A stretch of 64,000 nucleotides of DNA from Breviolum minutum Mf 1.05b.01 (taxonomy: Eukaryota; Sar; Dinophyceae; Suessiales; Symbiodiniaceae), in NCBI GenBank assembly GCA_000507305.1, contig DF239824.1, forward strand, positions 16,001-80,000, read 5' to 3'. Both the position numbers and the translations under genes were made by a program. This document shows, piece by piece, positions 34,245-45,210 of this stretch (its first letter is position 1; each line of letters opens with the position of its first letter). The notes beneath the pieces are model-generated. The model saw nothing but the letters and a program-made list of their open reading frames with translations, did no database searches and was not told the origin of the DNA.

Positions 34245-37200
34245 AGATCGTCATGACCGTCATCACCGTCGTCATCACCATCACCAACACCACAACTGCA
34301 CTGAGGTGGGAATGCTTTCCTCTTTCAACCATCATTTTGCATCGATCCGCAGCTTCCACTGAGGTGTTTGTCATCGAGTTTGTCCTCCGATGGTACTCTC
34401 GATCTTTGCGCCCAACATACATCTTGAAGCCGCTAGTGATCATTGTTCCTTGTCAACAGATCTGTTGGGTGGTTGGTCTATTCTAGTCTATATGCAGGAT
34501 ATACATTGGACATGCAGGATAGGTCAGGTTCAATGCTTAGGATGTGAGTTTGTGCCCATTGAAGAGTAATGCCGCAGAGCACAATTGTGAATATCAATGC
34601 GGCCTGCGGTTCTCGATCCTGTACACAGGAACCTATAAAACAGATGCAGATGATTCTTCGTTCTACAAAAGGCCACACAGTTCTCGAGATCACTCAAATT
34701 TCACAACACTTGTTCATTGTTGCAGATTTGTCCCTGAATCCATTATTTTACATCTTCGGAAAAACAAGATACATAAAGAAATAGATATTGATTTCCAGGG
34801 TTTGGCTTTGATTCAAGGCCAAATCTGCAACCTTGTCTCAGTGGTTTACTATGGTTTACTAATCAGCATCACAAGCATTTGGGTTTCAATGCTGAAAGCT
34901 TACGTGCAGTCACGAGGCCGAGATATCTTTTAACACATGAGTCACGTGGGTTTGGAAAAGGATAGCGATACGGATGCCAGATTCTATCAGATTTTGGTTG
35001 ATACGATTGGTGACTTGCCATACAGAAATTGGGTACTGCAAACGATGGCAATCCAAAGCATGACACATCACAGAATCCAAGGAATGTTTTGCGTTCGTTT
35101 TCGTACAATTTCTGCATCGATTGTATAGTACAAACCTCAAAAAATATGCACTTGAAGAGTTGCACTGCACTCTGACTGGGAATTCAAAATTGTACCTGGC
35201 ATTTCTTGGGATGACCGAAAAATGTACAACAAAAAGTCTGGACATACCGGGACATAAAATTCACCAACTCACTGCATGATTTTTTGATTTGAGGGGCAGT
35301 TTATGACTCTATGACATTCATTTCATGTCTGAAGTTCGGAACCTTTGCTATACTAGCACCATCCCAGTCAGAAGTATTTTTTGTATGTGTTTGAAGCCCC
35401 GAGAAAACGAGCTGATAGTCACAGTCCTCATCAACAGCCGAGAGCTACAGGACATCATTTCCTTCTTGCCGATCCTGATTTCTATTGCTGACTTCCCTTC
35501 AGCTGCGGCCGTTGTGGCTGGATTCCGACTGTTGCGGATCTTTCGGTTGCAGCGCTTTCTTTCGAATTATGACACTTGGATGAACTTGGATGGATATATA
35601 ATATTGCCACTGGTAGTTGATGGGATTGGTGCTGGTAACATGCGCCAGGCATTTCACGAGTAGCAGTTCACTTGACTTGTTACTTTCCGAAATGAAGCAA
35701 CCCCGTCACCAAAGCAATACTAGTTGCTGGTTTCAAAGTTTCAAACATTGTTTATATTCACACCGATCCTTGGGGAAATGATTCCCAACTTGACTAATAT
35801 ATGTTCTATTTTTCTAAATGGGTGGTGGAACCCAACCAACAACTAGAAAAAAATGCTGACAATTCTTCATGTATTGATTGACTGGCTGGTGCTTGATGAT
35901 GAGCAAATGAACAAGAGATGACCATGTTTCATACTAGCAAATGAGCAATTGGTTGGGGCTGGTTCAGACCAGCCAGTTGAAATCTTGCATGGATGAATTT
36001 CCCTGGATTTTCCCAACGAAATTGGCACCTGAGGATGGATTCTTAATCTTGGCGCAAGGAATGGGCATCGACAAATCTTATGTCACACCCGTTCAACTCG
36101 AGGTGTGTGTTTGTCGGGGTTTTCTAGCTTCCCCCAAAATGGTGAAGAAAAAGGAGGGAATTCCGGGAATTCAAACAAAAAAAACTGCCCGGTTTTTGCA
36201 GATGTCTACAATATTCAGGAATTTGACTCAAATGTTTGATGTGTTTGATTCGAATCCTCGTGGTCAATGAATGATGTACAAGCGGTCGGTTTAAGTCGTA
36301 TCGCTCGGGGAGAAGTCGTATCATTCTGCGTGCCCGCAGTGTTTCCATGACTTTTTTCCTATCCGGCAATAGTTCATGCATCATTTTTGCTGTTGTGCGC
36401 AGTACTTTGTTGCTTTTGGATTTTTCGTTGGAATACTTTGTGCTTTCGTAATTAGCTTGTGTGCCCACAATATTTTGATGACTTTTGCTTGTATGCAGCA
36501 CTAGTTCATGTATCATTTTTGCTGTTGTGCGCAGTACTTTGTTGCTTTTGCATTTTCTTCTGCATTCTTTGTTTTTTCGTAGTTACCTTGTGTCCCTGCA
36601 ATATTTTGATGACTTTTATCATATCCGGCGATAGTTCATGTAGCATTTTCGCTTTGTGCGTAGATATTGCCAAAAGAAGTCCGTGTAATAGTCGCTGTGC
36701 CATTGGGGTTGCCAAAAAAGATTGTCAAAAGAACTCTATGTAATAGTCGCTGTGCCATTGGGATTTGGGATGCTAAGGATTTCGAAAAAGGCTATATTGC
36801 ACACGCTGTGCCATTGGTATTCGATGCAAACTTCTTCCTAAAATCAACAAATATCTCACTGTGCGCAATGTAGCGGCTAGATTTGGTTACTTTTCGGTTT
36901 TCTGTTGAATGCCGCTGTGCCATTGGGATTGTCGCAAAATGATGTGACTTCCCGCCGTGTGATGTGACTTTCCTCCATCTCGCAATTCCATTGGGTGATG
37001 TGACTTTCCTCCGCGTGATGTGACTTAAGCCCGGCGCTCGTAGGTGAGGATAGGAATTTCCATGAAGTTTCAACCTTTTGTGACGTCCCATGGAAGCAGG
37101 TCACGCGGGTGGTGCTGTCCATTTTCTCTTTGCTTTACATTGCAACGGGTGCCATTTATGCTGCAGAACATGATGTGAATCCACAATTCCCGGACTTCTT

Positions 37201-40200
37201 CACAGTCTCTTTGGCTGAAGGACAAACACAGCATCACATTCAAGTGACCACTGGTAACTAATCTCAATTGCGAGTCTGACAGTTCCTGAACGCACACATT
37301 AATGATGGATTTGGAAACAGTTCTGTGCATGCTGCAGAATGACTTTCACATGTGGGTTGGTTTCCGCTTTCTCACATCACCCTTCAATTCCACCCTTTTC
37401 CTCAACCTCCTCAGCCCTGCGCCACCTGTGATGTGTATGGGCCATGTATGGCTGCATAAGGCTATGGAAATAAATATGGATGATGATGGTATAAACTTGG
37501 ATGAACATGGATAAACTAAGACAAACTACCAACCTCAACTGCAGATTTTCATCCATCAAACAGAGTGTCCTTGTTTCATCACCTTCCCTTTTTTTCGGCC
37601 AAGGCCTTATATTTCGGACTCACCACCTTGACCACGGTGGGCTTGCCAAATTTCACGGGTCAGGGTTCGTATGTGGAAGGGTTGCGACTAAGCTGCGGTG
37701 AATCCTGGGAATGCTTTTTTAATCATGAAATTAGGCATCCCAACAAAGTAAATGGATTAGGCTTAGTTGCAAGGGTCAAACCCTTAGTTGCAAGGGTCAA
37801 ACTCTTAGTTGCAAGGGTCAAACTCTTAGTTGCAAGGGTCAAGCCCAGACCATTGCAATTAAGGTCCAGTTGCGATAGGAATTCAGGAAAACCCTTGAAA
37901 ATCTTGCACTTTTCTTGGGATCTTAATGCAACTAACCCTTATTTGCAAGGGGTAAGCCTTGAGAATAAGCCTGAGTTGCAACAAGAATCCGGGAAAATCC
38001 TTGCACATTCAAGTATTTTTCTCAATTCTTGATGCAACTTGCTCTTAATTGTCCGGGTCATCCTTAGTTGCAAGGAGACCCTTGCAACTAAGGTCTTTAC
38101 CCTTGTAACCAAAGAATTTTTGAAAAAAAACTAAGGTAGCTGAAGGTGGACGGTTACATACCCATAACATGGCTTGCATAGGACCAACACATCACATGTC
38201 TTGAAGGGTATCATGAACGTCATTCTTTGTCATTATGGCGCCTAACCCTTAGTAGGCGAGGGTAAGTACTGCACTACCCCATGAGAGCCTTTGCCAGGTG
38301 GGCTTTGGCGATATCACACCGATTACGGTGCAGGGCCGTTTTGTCGTGGCCTTCTCCATCCTCGCCGGGGTGGCCGTTTTCCCGTACCAATTCTCCAGAT
38401 TGGCGGAGGTGCGGACCCACCCGCTAAAAAGCATGACTTTCATACGGGGAAAAATGGAAGACATATTGAAGCAGTTGATAGTTTGTCATCCTATGATTTA
38501 CATGGTTTTTTTTATACATCTCAAGTGGTGCATTGAATTTCTTCCATCAATCAACAGTATCTTTAACATTGTTTAACCTTTGGCATCTACCAATCAGCAC
38601 TTTAGCATGCTGCTGGATCCATCAATTTTCACAACCAACCGTGTCCAGGTGTTTATGTTGCAGCGTGATAAGCCCAAGGCTGGGAGAAGTGGTGAAAAAA
38701 GGGTGATGGATTGGATGGAAGAAATCTGTTTTTTTGGTTGATATATAGAACAAGCCAAATGGTTTTCTTGTAAGATGGGGTAACCTACTTCTTAAAACCC
38801 CTCCTGGGAACTAACATCTTTTCCATTCAAAGTCATTTTTGAAGATGATGTTCGTTTTCGCAAGGCGAGATATGTTAGTTCCCTGGAGGGTAGAACCCTA
38901 CCAGTCTTAATGGTGCATCCTTTTGAAAGGTCTCAAATCATCGAAATCAAACCCGTCCCAAGGCTGAAGAGGTCAAAGGTCGCATATGCTCAAATTGCCA
39001 GGTGCCTTGGCAGAAACCCACAGTGGTTGGGTTGAACATCAAGGGGATAGAGCCAAAGTCAGATAACTTGTGGGCACCCATCAATATGTACGTATTGAGA
39101 CATAAAGGAGAGCCTCCCTCCTCTCACCTTTGCCCTGTTTTTGCCTGCGTTTTCAGCCAATATGCTCAACTGGTACATGCATTCCCCAACTCAAAGGCTG
39201 CTGTTGCAGTGGGGTTGCTGGGTTCCTCTTAGGACTGCTTCACGGTCAGAGGTACTCTGCTCCTGTAGATTTTTCTCCAAAAATCGGATTTACGAAATGG
39301 ATCTCAGATCGGCCGAAAGTCACAGTGAATAGTTTGGCGAAACATTTGATTTATGGTTTATAAAAATAAATATATTGATTTATCAATTTTGTCAATACTC
39401 AATACTGTATTAAGTATGTGTATCTTTATGTCTAATATGTGTGTGTGTGCTTTTCTTTCATATTGTGTATCGTGTATCTTATCTACAAACAAGACGAATG
39501 ACCAATCATAATCCATCTGTTCGTCGCTTGTTAAGCTCAGTGCTATCAAGGCATCTCCACATCGAAGTGATGCAACGTTCTGCTGGCGTTGCGGCTCAGT
39601 GATGCCTGCCACCGATTAAAACTACCAACTGATTGAGGCTGGCATGGCAACATTGTTGTCAGTTGTCAAAATGAAGATGCTTATAACGTCTAGAGTCTAG
39701 GGCAAAGATGCTTCCATTGAGGATATTCGCTTTGGCTAAATTTGTTCCTTTGGCCAAAGATAGTTATGATCCATAGCCTCATGATGCCATTGTCGGCGTA
39801 GCTCCTTTGTCTGCTGGTGTTTGCTCCAGATCCTTTTTGACAGGGATCTGACCACATTTTCGGATCTGCAGTTGTCACCCGGAACCATCAAAAGGGAAGC
39901 TGATGATGGAATATAAGATGACCTCCAGCCATTAAAAATCTGTTTGGGCCTGTTTGCTTTTTCCAATGAGACCCGACAGTCTCATAGGTTTCAAAACTGG
40001 AAGAATGGGTGAGTCACGTGACTGCTGCACAGATCCCACAGATCTGCAGTGTTTGAAGTTTCACAACCTCCATGGGCCCATGGGGCCTTGCTAGGTTTGG
40101 TACAAACCAAATTGGTACCAGTCACCTACCAACCAAAAGCTGTCAAGGATTGATGATTTTATCAACTGTGGGTTGATTCATGTTGATTCAAATTTGAAGC

Positions 40201-43200
40201 TTAAGATCAGCAAGAGAGTAGGAATGCTTTAGAATTCTTCATGGTGAAATAGTGTTTGTTGAGCAAACGGATGTTTTTGAATTTGTGATGGCCCTGAAAC
40301 TTACAAGGCTCCAGAAAGATAGTCGGAATGCCACTTTCCTTCCGGGGGACAAGGTTTGTTGGACAGGAAGTACTACCCATACCAAAACCTCTCAGTTTGA
40401 AAGAGTTCTTTCAGGCGAAGCTCTTGATACTCAAGGAATGAAGACCAGTTAATCTTCAGATTTTGACGGTGTTATGCCTTAACATGGTTTATAGGTACGG
40501 TGATATAGATTCACACGGAGATACATAGACAATGTACGGGTGCATATCCCTATACAATCATATATACACATGTCAATGTATACATAATATCTGTTTGTAC
40601 ACTGGCTGTTGCCCCTCTAAATGATATACACCGCTCACAAGATGTTAATCTTTTGATTCTCTACCACCACCAAACACATGTTCAAGTTGCTGTGAGGTTC
40701 GGCCAAGGATTCTCCGGCCAAAGAGACAGCCAAAGACACGTCGAAGGGTCCCTTCCGGCGACCCCCGTCAGCCCGGCTACATTGTAAGGATCTGTGCTGC
40801 GTGCTACCGGAATTGACCAAAGTCCAAGACATTTCTGGAAAAACAGCTTTCAGATTCTACACACTTTGACTGCATTGATTTGCGAACTTCGCGGCCAGAT
40901 AGTTGGATTCTTGGAATTTCATGGGATTTGCCCTTGGTATGTTAACACCCATCCTTGGATTACTGAGAACACGCCAGGCCATGTGGTCACCCGGGTATCC
41001 ACTGTGGTTATGGTGGTGGCCTGACAAGTGCCTTAGCTGCGAAAAACTACAAAAGATGATTCCAATTGACCAAGTTTATATGTATAAATATATATATATA
41101 TGTATATGACCTTATGTTGAACCAATTTTTCGGTGAAAACACCAACCTCCTCCCAGATTTATGCGAGCTTTTTTTTAAACAAACCCCTCTGGAGGAAGCG
41201 CAAAAAAATTCACAAGCAAAAGTCATCTCCCCCTGGTCACGACATCTCTCTTCCAACGCCTGTGAGGTGAAAACTTGACGCAGGAATTGCGCAACATTGC
41301 CAAGGCAACGCCCGCCAACCGCACGGTCACTTCGGATGAAGTCAATTGGGTTGGCGAGGTCGGTTGGATGTTGAGGGAAGGGGGAAGCGCCCCGCCGCGG
41401 TTGGTGAAATCAGGGTGCAGTTGGTGACATTCGGTGAAAAGGGGATGAAAAGGTGAGGATGATAGAACCTCAAGTAGAAAAGTAGGTATGGCTGAGAATG
41501 TTGGAGTTATAAAGTGCTGATGGGCAATGTTCATTTGCCTCCTGTAATCCCTTGATGTTTTCTTAGTTAAGAAATATCAACGTAGAACCTGTATCATCCA
41601 GTGTCACGTTAGCAATCGAATAGTTGTCGATCGAGGTGGCAAGGGTCTTAAATCTTGGTTGGCTTGTGGCCTGTAAATGTTGCTCATAATCATATTCTGA
41701 AAGGGGATTTGTTGAAAAAAGGGGGATGGACATGGATGGCATAAAGTTACACTATCTTCCACTTTTACCTCAATTGAATTTTCTGAGGTTCCACAAATCC
41801 TGAATTCTTTCACTTCAACTTGAGTATCTTTTGGTTGTTGCCTTCTTTGCATCCCAAACCTACTACTTCCTAGGTTGGAGAGGCTTTTTGGTTTACTTAT
41901 TGAGTGGGTTGAGGCTTTCAGCTTCTTGTGTTATATGATATTTGTAGGGGGTCTAGAACTTTTATGGGAGTTTATGGGATGGTCATGGATTATATAGAAT
42001 CAGATCTTGTATCAATTCTACTGTCGGAAGCAAAACTATATACTATATACTCGCCATTTAATCTTTCCTCCAGAAAACGGTGCAAAATACCCTCCATTAA
42101 ACGAACAGGTACATAACACCTCAACGAAGGTCTTCCCAAGCATCAATTTTCAGGTCCTACTGTTGATGGTTCAGAAATCCGGCTAAACTCACCAGCTGAG
42201 GTTGGGTAGTTTATCCCAATATTTACGACAGGTTTTACCACCATCCCAAGTGGTTAGCTGCATTTCTTCCATCAACTGCAGAAAAATCACCTCTCAAACT
42301 AGTCCTCAGTTTGACCGAGGTTTGGGTGGATTTGGAGTCTGGCAAGTGGACCTGGGGGTCATGGATGATGTCAAGTTCTGATCAAATGAATGGCAGATGA
42401 GTTGAGGTCAAGATTTGAAGGTGTAGATACACCTTGCTTAATTAGATTTTTAATAGATTATTTCTGATTGAACTCCTGAAATTTGTCGATTTGTCTTACC
42501 ATTTACTACGGAGTGGAATGGGATATCGGAAGTGGATACCTTCCCATCCCATTAACGGATCTTCAACTTGCTGTGCAACGGCCACAAATCTCTAAGGCCT
42601 GCGCACAAAAGGTGCTGGAAGACCTGATGAGTTTGACTTGGGGAAGGCGGAAAAAATCTGGGCAATGGAGGTTTTACTCACCCTACAAATTGCAGCATTT
42701 TTTGAAGAACACCACGGGTTTCAAAACTGGAGGTAGATCTCCAAGGACTTGCGGACGGGTACGTTGGCATTAGTATGACTCTCTCGGAATGCGGCAATCC
42801 AAGGGACCGCCAAAGAATCTACAGATGGCACTGGGGCAACTGCAAAACAACATTGATTTCCCTCTCTGTAGCTTTTTCAAATGAAAAAGTGAAATATCAA
42901 AAAATTACAACATCCTGGTTGGTTGCGGATGCTAAGATCATTGAGAGGCAGATTGTTGAGTTTGTTCACTTGCTGTTTTCGTGAAAAACAGATTTCCAAA
43001 ATGGGCATTTCAAGGATATATCGCAAGAAACTGGTATCTCCAAATGGATGGATGTTTCATGATTTTCCTATGGATTTCCTGACCCTTCATCCAACAGTGG
43101 AAGTGAGAACAAATTGCCGGTTTTCGCCAAGACGAGTTATACTGTACACTTCCATGATTGGAGAATCAGGATGCATTCCATTCCCACTGGGGTTTTTGCA

Positions 43201-44870
43201 AACAAAAAGAAAAATGCCTCCCTCAAAATTAACTGACTATCAACATATCCCCTGAAAAGCTGATGGTTCGAAGATGAAATGTCCTTTTCAAATGATCCCT
43301 GTTCAGGGAACATGTTATTTTTTGGTGGATAATAACAAGGAAACACCCCCCCCCCCCGTTTGGACTCCCCTCACTCCCCCCGCCATCGGCAGCCTTTGTT
43401 TCACTTCCAGGCGTGGGCGTGCATTCGAGCAGAACCCTGGCTTGGAATTGGTACAGGTCATAAGGGAGTTGCTGTAAATCCATATTTCAATGATTACTTG
43501 CAGTACTTGTACCTTCAAACACACCAAAATTATGTCTATGTCATTTGATTTATATGTTTATATAATGATTTTAGTTGTTTAAGGGTTCAAGGTTATGAAG
43601 CAGATGAAAATGTATGACAAGTGGTATGGATAGTTGATGGTGACCTTTGAAGTGGAAAATGACGGTGGGTTTACCCGAGATGGATGGTTGATATTATTAG
43701 TAGCAGTTGGGTGTGATGATGTCGAATCAGTATTTGCATGGGTGGCATAGCCGTCATGCCTAGATGACTTGAAAAAACGTAAGGAAGCTTTCAGGACCAC
43801 AACTTCGAAAAGTTGTGTTTTTTTCTCTTCGGAATGCAAGAAGACCATTCAGGTAACTGGTTGTTATATAGTTTTTGTAAGGCCATGCATCACGATTTCG
43901 CTGTCTTTGCCCCCGAAACATCCCGAAACAACCACAACCAGGATGCGGGACAGCAGATGATGGACTAGAAAGGCATATGATAGTTCCTGGTGCAAAAACC
44001 CACCAAAATGTTCGCGGGGGTTCCCCATGTAAGGGCAACTGTATGAAAACCACACGAACCCCTAGAAAATCGAATAGTCACACAAGTCTCTCCTCCAACA
44101 AGTCTCTTTTGAGTGAGAGCATTGGAAACTCATTAAGGATATTTTGATGTTTACCAGATCAACAGTATTTCGGTATTTCAATCAATTGGAATCCTATTTG
44201 CACCAGCAGGAGCTTCTATATACAGATATAGATATCCATGGTCTTCAAGTCGTAGAGCTGGGCTAAGTGACTTTCCCAAACAATCCAGGTCACGGCTTGG
44301 AGGTCAGCGGGTGCTTGTTTTCGTTCATGATTTGCAATGGCTGCCTTTCGGGAGCATCTATAATTAATCATTTGTGAAACAGATATTGTAAGATTATAAC
44401 CAGATGAATGTAATGTAATTCATCAGTATAGCCAGATGGAAAAAAACAGATATTGTTTTTTGGCACTATATTTACTATAGTTAGATATTTGGACCCCAAA
44501 ACGAAAACCTACCCAAAGACAACTCCCTCAACAGGTATGACTGGAAGACCAGGGTATAACCTAGTTACTCTTTTTACTGTTGATGCCAACCAGAAATCCG
44601 GGATCAACTCACCAGTTGAGGTTGGTAGTTTATCCCCATGATTTACGACGGGTCGTATACCCTCCCTGAAACTAACATGACTTCGCCCCTGATAGCGTGG
44701 ATGGTTGGAAGATGTATTTCCTTTTGGGATTGCCTATTTTCAGGGGTTATGTTAGTTTCAGGGAGGGTATACATCCCAGGTGGCCTTGGCCTTGGCCTTG
44801 GGATTTCTGAACCCCTGAGGTCTACGACTTGGATCTTCCCAAGTCACGGCCAACCTTTGCAGCCCGTTGA
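33794..44870 (+). CDS. Voltage-gated-type potassium channel with C-terminal zinc-ribbon-like motif
   Basis: A six-transmembrane K+ channel subunit. Exons: 33794-34054 (soluble N-terminus and S1), 34364-34444 (end of S2 to S3 linker), 35451-35588 (S3, S4), 36034-36102, 37100-37204 (S5), 37604-37636 (pore helix), 38298-38408 (selectivity filter VGFGD and S6), 38930-39001 (CSNC), 39536-39598 (H..DATFCWRCG), 40697-40783, 41284-41403, and probably 44820-44870 with a TGA stop. S4 carries arginines every third residue (FRLLRIFRLQRF). The filter TTVGFGD specifies K+ selectivity. These exons total about 396 codons; the first coding exon(s) upstream of 33794 are missing (a possible start is ATG at 33517). 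All joins are in phase 0. Similar S5-pore-S6 modules followed by a CxxC...CxxC motif occur, from memory, in algal and cyanobacterial channels. Membrane location is certain from the sequence; which membrane is not. Confidence 0.88.
34177..34243 (+). repeat. (ATC)n microsatellite
   Basis: An uninterrupted run of about 20 ATC units with imperfect extensions (ATCACC, GTCATC) to about 34300. In the intron between the first two K+ channel exons found. Confidence 0.95.
34364..34444 (+). CDS. K+ channel exon: S2 end and S2-S3 linker
   Basis: Twenty-seven codons between CCACTGAG and ATT|GTTCCT. Encodes VFVIEFVLRWYSRSLRPTYI followed by LKPLVII, the amphipathic linker and the start of S3 that are typical of Kv-like channels. 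Confidence 0.85.
35451..35588 (+). CDS. K+ channel exon: S3 and voltage-sensor S4
   Basis: Begins after GAGAGCTACAG. S3 is DIISFLPILISIADF; S4 contains GFRLLRIFRLQRF with arginines at every third position, the voltage-sensing charge ladder. The 3' boundary falls in a 7 bp repeat, GATGGAT, that also begins the next exon, so the exact cut is ambiguous and may use a GA-type donor. A GTAGTT donor at 35613 is the alternative. Confidence 0.88.
35720..35846. mobile_element. Inverted-repeat element, family D (in K+ channel intron)
   Basis: CTAGTTGCTGGTTTCAAAG ... GGTGGAACCCAACCAACAACTAG (right end 35846). The same family occurs at 24308-24413 and, degenerate, at 2153-2246. Confidence 0.75.
36034..36102 (+). 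CDS. K+ channel exon: S4-S5 linker
   Basis: Twenty-three codons starting DGFLILAQGMGIDKSYVTPV and ending QLE before a GTGTGT donor. It joins in phase to VTRVVLSIFSLL of S5. Confidence 0.7.
36300..36660. repeat. Tandem repeat, unit about 130 bp, 2.7 copies
   Basis: Landmarks repeat at 36330, 36459 and 36591 (TGTGCCCGCAGTGTTTCCAT, TGTGCCCACAATATTTTGAT, TGTCCCTGCAATATTTTGAT), each followed by ATGACTTTT and, about 50 bp on, AGTTCATGxATCATTTTTGC. Located in the intron before the S5 exon. Confidence 0.8.
36685..37030. repeat. Dispersed short repeats CGCTGTGCCATTGGG and GTGATGTGACTTTCC
   Basis: CGCTGTGCCATTGGxxT occurs at about 36694, 36750, 36805 and 36912. Then (GT)GATGTGACTTxCC(T/G)CC recurs four times between 36939 and 37025. 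They directly follow the 130 bp array. Confidence 0.75.
37100..37204 (+). CDS. K+ channel exon: S5 and turret
   Basis: Thirty-five codons between TGGAAGCAG and ACA|GTCTCT. S5 is VVLSIFSLLYIATGAIYAAE, followed by the outer turret HDVNPQFPDFFT, which leads directly into ALYFGLTTLTT of the pore helix. Confidence 0.9.
37604..37636 (+). CDS. K+ channel micro-exon: pore helix
   Basis: A 33 bp exon, ALYFGLTTLTT. The intron that follows splits the selectivity filter between TT and VGFGD. The intron begins GTGGGCTTG and the next exon begins GTGGGCTTT, so the cut can slide over eight identical bases without changing the protein. Confidence 0.9.
37763..37846. repeat. 21 bp tandem repeat, four copies, with decayed copies downstream
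   Basis: Unit TTAGTTGCAAGGGTCAAACC(C/T)C at 37763, 37784, 37805 and 37826. Diverged copies (TTGCAAGG, AGTTGCA) continue to about 38110 within the filter-splitting intron. Confidence 0.88.
38298..38408 (+). CDS. K+ channel exon: selectivity filter and S6
   Basis: Thirty-seven codons, VGFGDITPITVQGRFVVAFS then ILAGVAVFPYQFSRLAE, ending at GAG|GTGCGG. GFGD is the potassium-selective signature; the hydrophobic stretch is S6 with a gating-hinge-type glycine. Confidence 0.93.
38797..38892. mobile_element. Inverted-repeat element, family B (in K+ channel intron)
   Basis: ACCCCTCCTGGGAACTAACA ... TGTTAGTTCCCTGGAGGGTA with the interior GAAGATGATGTTCGTTTTCG. Lies 37 bp before the exon at 38930. Confidence 0.85.
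38930..39598 (+). CDS. K+ channel exons: C-terminal zinc-ribbon-like motif
   Basis: Two exons, 38930-39001 (ending KGRICSNCQ, donor GTGCCT) and 39536-39598 (LSAIKASPHRSDATFCWRCG, donor GTGATG). Together they form CxxC-x8-H-x6-CxxC, a probable zinc-binding element on the cytosolic side after S6. The acceptor for the second exon is CTTGTTAAG, chosen because it keeps the phase; CTCAG five bases later does not. Confidence 0.72.
40697..41403 (+). CDS. K+ channel exons: C-terminal cytosolic tail
   Basis: Exon 40697-40783 (29 codons; basic, starting VRPRILRPKRQPKTRRRVPS; strong GTAAGG donor) and exon 41284-41403 (40 codons; starting ELRNIAKATPANRTVTSDEV; GTGAAA donor). Both are phase 0 like the rest of the gene. 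Open frames around 42.5-43.5 kb may hold further exons (43412-43458 has good splice sites), but their frames are ambiguous. Confidence 0.55.
42158..42279. mobile_element. Inverted-repeat element, family F
   Basis: TACTGTTGATGGTTCAGAAA ... TTCTTCCATCAACTG, interior in the opposite orientation (AGCTGAGGTTGGGTAGTTTA). Between the 41.3 kb exon and the 3' end of the K+ channel gene. Confidence 0.75.
44575..44654. mobile_element. Family F element truncated by a family A insertion
   Basis: Left end TACTGTTGATGCCAACCAGA and interior CCAGTTGAGGTTGGTAGTTT are present; the right arm is missing where the perfect family A copy begins at 44655. Confidence 0.7.
44655..44772. mobile_element. Inverted-repeat element, family A (perfect 24 bp arms)
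   Basis: Ends GTATACCCTCCCTGAAACTA... and its exact reverse complement, 24 bp perfect, 118 bp overall. It interrupts a family-F element (44575-44654) whose right half is missing, so A inserted after F. It lies 47 bp upstream of the candidate last exon of the K+ channel gene. Confidence 0.9.
44820..44870 (+). CDS. Candidate last exon of the K+ channel gene
   Basis: After CCCCTGAG the phase-0 frame reads VYDLDLPKSRPTFAAR and stops with TGA. A second frame is open across the same bases. The exon starts 47 bp after a perfect inverted-repeat element (44655-44772). Confidence 0.4.
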   Translation, partial: VYDLDLPKSRPTFAAR

Positions 44871-45210
44871 GGTGGAAAGATGGAGTTTGGGGGGGCCGAT
44901 TTGGGTGAGATTCCAAATTGGATCCATATATATATATACTCTACATATACACATACATACATATATATATATATGGTTTGTTTAAAAGGGATGAAAAGAC
45001 AGGCACTTTCAGAAAAGTTTTAGTTGATGTATATTTTTGTTTTGTAGGGTTTTTTTCCAGGTTGGTAAATTGTGACAGTAGAATTCCGACAGAGTGATGC
45101 TTCAATGACACTTCTTACATCACTCTGTGTGAATGGGTCGTCTAGATGATCACAAATGATCACAAAATATCGGTGGCGGCCACTTGGTTTTTCATTTTAT
45201 ATCCAGACAG

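Noticed and set aside
34132-34443. Poly-methionine/poly-isoleucine ORFs
   Set aside because: They are translations of the ATC microsatellite. Only the end of one frame (34364-34444) is a genuine channel exon.
44225-44330. tRNA-like stretch (GTAGAGCTGGGCTAAGTGA ... GGTCACGGCTTGG)
   Set aside because: No complete cloverleaf, and the A and B box spacing is wrong.
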